DNA of 7,613 nt from contig CAJBIG010000114.1 in assembly GCA_903953065.1 (NCBI GenBank), forward strand, positions 1 through 7,613, given 5' to 3'. Under the pieces are notes generated by a model. The model searched no databases. It had not been told where the DNA came from and saw only the letters and a list, made by a program, of their open reading frames with translations. Shown here one piece after another: positions 6,078-7,613 of the stretch. The first letter of the stretch is position 1; the number at the start of each line of letters is the position of its first letter. The position numbers were made by a program, and so were the translations under genes. This DNA is from an uncultured Solirubrobacterales bacterium. GTDB taxonomy: Bacteria > Actinomycetota > Thermoleophilia > Solirubrobacterales > Solirubrobacteraceae.

Positions 6078-6083
6078 TACGCT
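6078..6083 (+). promoter_or_regulatory. Candidate -10 element (TACGCT) of the atp operon promoter
   Basis: TACGCT is the best TANNNT hexamer in the 186-bp gap between the hydrolase gene and atpZ. It would start transcription near 6090 and give a leader of about 104 nt to the ATG at 6194, or 41 nt to the one at 6131. No good -35 is visible. With a single motif in a GC-rich gap the call is tentative. Confidence 0.35.
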
Positions 6084-6088
6084 CGCCC

Positions 6089-6116
6089 GGCCTGCGGCGA
6101 GTTTCCGCTCCCGGCC
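6089..6116 (+). other. Possible stem-loop at the 5' end of the atp mRNA
   Basis: GGCC (6089-6092) can pair with GGCC (6113-6116), and inside it GCGG (6094-6097) with CCGC (6105-6108), leaving a 7-nt loop and an uneven internal bulge. If transcription starts near 6090 this hairpin would form the very 5' end of the mRNA. The rest of the gap, about 6117-6193, shows no further signal and no terminator for the hydrolase gene is seen. Confidence 0.25.
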
Positions 6117-6193
6117 AACTCTCGCAAAAAATGTTTCCATCGACCACGAGCCTTTCCGCCCCCGCCATCAGCGAGCAATCATCAAAATCGACG

Positions 6194-6367
6194 ATGCGAG
6201 CCGCCAATGCGGGGATCATGTTGCTTGTGGTCGTCTGCCTCTGTGCGCTGGTCGGTTACGCGCTCGGTTCTCTTGTCGGCCTGCCGATCGCGATCGGCCT
6301 CGCCGGCTTGATCATCGGTCCGATCGTCGGTATCGCCTTCGTCCGCTCACGCTTCCGTGACCTCTAA
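6194..6367 (+). CDS. atpZ: AtpZ-like small membrane protein at the head of the ATP synthase operon
   Basis: This 57-residue protein is almost entirely two membrane helices, at about 6-26 and 31-50. They are joined by a glycine-rich turn, GYALGSLVGLP (21-31), and followed by a basic end, RSRFRDL. This fits the AtpZ family (F0F1-ATPase subunit, ATPase_gene1 type), whose genes often precede atpI and atpB. AtpZ is not a core enzyme subunit; with AtpI it has been linked to divalent cation transport or Fo assembly. Neither possible start has a Shine-Dalgarno sequence. ATG 6194 places the first helix near the N-terminus; ATG 6131 would add 21 Ser/Thr-rich residues and is the alternative. The stop overlaps the GTG of the next gene by 11 nt. 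The family call rests on helix pattern and position, so it is moderately sure. Confidence 0.72.
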   Translation: MRAANAGIMLLVVVCLCALVGYALGSLVGLPIAIGLAGLIIGPIVGIAFVRSRFRDL

Positions 6368-6740
6368 GCCAATGCCTTACCTGCGCTACGCCGACCTGAT
6401 CCTGCTCGCCGCTGCCCTGCCGGTCTTCCTGCTGGCAGGCTGGCCGATGCTGGGCTACCTCGGCGGCGCCTTCGCTTGGTGCGCGCAGCGTGCACTTCAG
6501 GCTTGGACCAACAAGAAGGCGCTGGAGTCGGACAATCCGGCGCGCGTGGCGGGCATCGTCACCGGTTCGATGATCGGTCGCGGCTGGTTGGTCGCGCTTT
6601 CAATCTTCGGCGTCGGAATGATCGAGAACGATGCTGGGCTTGCCGCTGGTGTGCTCTTCATCATCGTCTTCACGTTCTACTTCACGGTCTCGATCGCCAC
6701 GCGCCCGTTTGATCAGCCGAAGACAGGTTCGGCGGCATGA
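6357..6740 (+). CDS. AtpI-like membrane protein of the ATP synthase operon
   Basis: The 127-residue protein has four predicted membrane helices, at about 11-29, 30-49, 72-90 and 93-113. They are separated by a hydrophilic loop, QAWTNKKALESDNPAR (48-63). Length, four-helix layout and position directly before atpB match AtpI/ATP synthase protein I, or the Rv1303-type protein found at this place in mycobacteria. AtpI helps assemble the c-ring in some bacteria but is often dispensable. Sequence identity to AtpI is weak by eye, so the symbol is withheld. The GTG at 6357 overlaps the atpZ stop; the alternative ATG at 6372 removes five residues and leaves a 4-nt gap. The stop TGA at 6738-6740 overlaps the atpB ATG (ATGA), which suggests coupled translation. 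Confidence 0.68.
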   Translation: MTSKPMPYLRYADLILLAAALPVFLLAGWPMLGYLGGAFAWCAQRALQAWTNKKALESDNPARVAGIVTGSMIGRGWLVALSIFGVGMIENDAGLAAGVLFIIVFTFYFTVSIATRPFDQPKTGSAA

Positions 6741-7613
6741 TGCGCACGCGTCTCTTCGCCGCCGCTGCGACCGTCGTTGCCGTGCTTGCCTCTCCGGCCG
6801 GGGCCTTCGCGCTCAACGTCAACGAGGACTACAAGCCCCAGGATGAGTTCGCGCTCGACCCTTGGATCCCAATCGAGATCTTCGGGATCGACATGTCGAT
6901 CAACAAAGCAGTGATGTACGTAGCTATCGCCGCCATTCTCTCCTGCGTCACGCTGATCTATGTCGGCCACCGAATGAAGATGAAGCCGGGCCGTATTCAG
7001 GCCGCAGTCGAGATGTACTACGGCTTGATCGAGGGCATCACCAAGGGCAACCTCAGCGGCAAGATGGTCAATCGCTGGTTCCCCTTCCTCGCCACGATCT
7101 TCCTCTTCATCTGGTACTCAAACATGATCGGTTACATCCCGCTGCCGACAAACACGCACGAGCCGGTGATGATCTTCGGCATCGAGGTGCCTTCGCTGGC
7201 GCTCTATGCGGCGACCGCCAACATCTCGGTTCCGCTCGTACTAACGCTCGTTGTCGTGATCAGCTACCACTTTGAAGGTGTCCGCGCCAAAGGGCCGATC
7301 AAGTACATGAAGGGTTGGGTCCCGGCGGGAGTCGAAGGCGTGGCAGCGGTGCCGATCTTCTTCATTGAGGTGATCTCGCAGTTCGTCCGGATCGTTTCGC
7401 TCTCAGTCCGTCTCTTCGCCAACATCCTCGCCGGTCACCTGCTGATCCTCTTCATGGGCGGCGGCCTCGTCGTCCTGCTCAACCTGGCGGTCGTAGGGTC
7501 ACTGATCCTCGGCCTCGTGACCGGTACGCTGGCCGTAGCCTTCTTCATCTTCGAGGTTGGCCTTGTCGCAACACTTCATGCCTTTATCTTCACCATTTTG
7601 TCAGCGATCTACC
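6737..7613 (+). CDS. atpB: F1Fo ATP synthase subunit a, 3' end cut by the window
   Basis: Subunit a forms the two proton half-channels of the Fo motor beside the c-ring in the cytoplasmic membrane. 292 codons are present, almost the whole protein. Recognisable are RWFPFLATIFLFIWYSNMIG (113-132), TANISVPLVLTLVVVISYHF (160-179) and the signature SLSVRLFANILAGHLL (221-236). Arg225 is the essential arginine facing the c-subunit carboxylate, and His234 lies where E. coli has Glu219. The end reads EVGLVATLHAFIFTILSAIY (273-292), with His281 where most homologues have Gln (E. coli Gln252). The N-terminus (1-25) looks like a cleavable signal peptide: RTR, a hydrophobic core, then AFA at 23-25; this fits a periplasmic N-terminus. 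Start ATG 6737 overlaps the previous stop; ATG 6740 is an equal alternative. The other Fo and F1 genes should follow. Confidence 0.95.
   Translation, partial: MMRTRLFAAAATVVAVLASPAGAFALNVNEDYKPQDEFALDPWIPIEIFGIDMSINKAVMYVAIAAILSCVTLIYVGHRMKMKPGRIQAAVEMYYGLIEGITKGNLSGKMVNRWFPFLATIFLFIWYSNMIGYIPLPTNTHEPVMIFGIEVPSLALYAATANISVPLVLTLVVVISYHFEGVRAKGPIKYMKGWVPAGVEGVAAVPIFFIEVISQFVRIVSLSVRLFANILAGHLLILFMGGGLVVLLNLAVVGSLILGLVTGTLAVAFFIFEVGLVATLHAFIFTILSAIY

Noticed and set aside
6026..6193. Extended atpZ from a GTG at 6026
   Set aside because: The translation before 6131 has no conserved or coding-like character and would include the GTTACG repeat and the promoter candidate.
6862..7275. Open frame of 137 codons on the plus strand inside the atpB region
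   Set aside because: It is out of frame with atpB, and its translation is basic and polar, unlike any Fo subunit.

Overview
This GC-rich window is most likely from an actinobacterium. I would guess one of the deep lineages (Thermoleophilia/Solirubrobacterales-like), but that rests only on gene order, codon bias and TANNNT-type promoters, not on any search. The order prfA - prmC - tsaC (Sua5) - glyA - wecA - [atpZ/atpI] - atpB is an old housekeeping neighbourhood. From memory, Mycobacterium has prfA-prmC-sua5-wecA-atp, and Bacillus has prfA-prmC-sua5-...-glyA-upp-atp. This window combines the glyA and wecA versions.

Left block (1-1918): the 3' part of prfA (RF1 with its GGQ loop), prmC (the methyltransferase that modifies that GGQ glutamine) and a TsaC/Sua5 protein (first step of tRNA t6A synthesis). 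The three overlap at their start/stop codons (TGATG and GTGA) and look like one translationally coupled operon for decoding and termination. Middle block (1962-4503): glyA (serine hydroxymethyltransferase, one-carbon supply) and wecA (polyprenyl-phosphate sugar-1-phosphate transferase, first membrane step of an envelope polymer). Each is preceded by a TANNNT hexamer 9 nt before the ATG and lacks a good Shine-Dalgarno sequence, which suggests (near-)leaderless transcription.

Insert (4488-6007): a TetR/EthR-like repressor gene on the minus strand, divergent from an alpha/beta-hydrolase (lipase/esterase type) gene. The 98-bp gap between them holds a perfect 7-bp-arm palindrome (5184-5202) that covers the proposed -10 of the hydrolase gene. 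This is a good candidate operator and the most accessory-looking part of the window. The tetR gene ends tail-to-tail inside the last codons of wecA.

Right block (6008-7613): a 186-bp leader with a candidate promoter and a GTTACG repeat, then the start of the F1Fo ATP synthase operon. It holds a very short AtpZ-like two-helix protein, an AtpI-like four-helix protein and a nearly complete atpB (subunit a), cut by the window end. The subunit a has a signal-peptide-like N-terminus, the essential Arg (R225), and a His where most homologues have a conserved Gln.

I see no RNA genes, insertion sequences, CRISPR arrays or defence systems, and no non-coding stretch over 300 bases. Most of the window is ordinary housekeeping. 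The items worth checking are the leaderless-promoter pattern, the TetR-hydrolase module with its operator and G-rich spacer, and the leader and sequence oddities of the atp genes.
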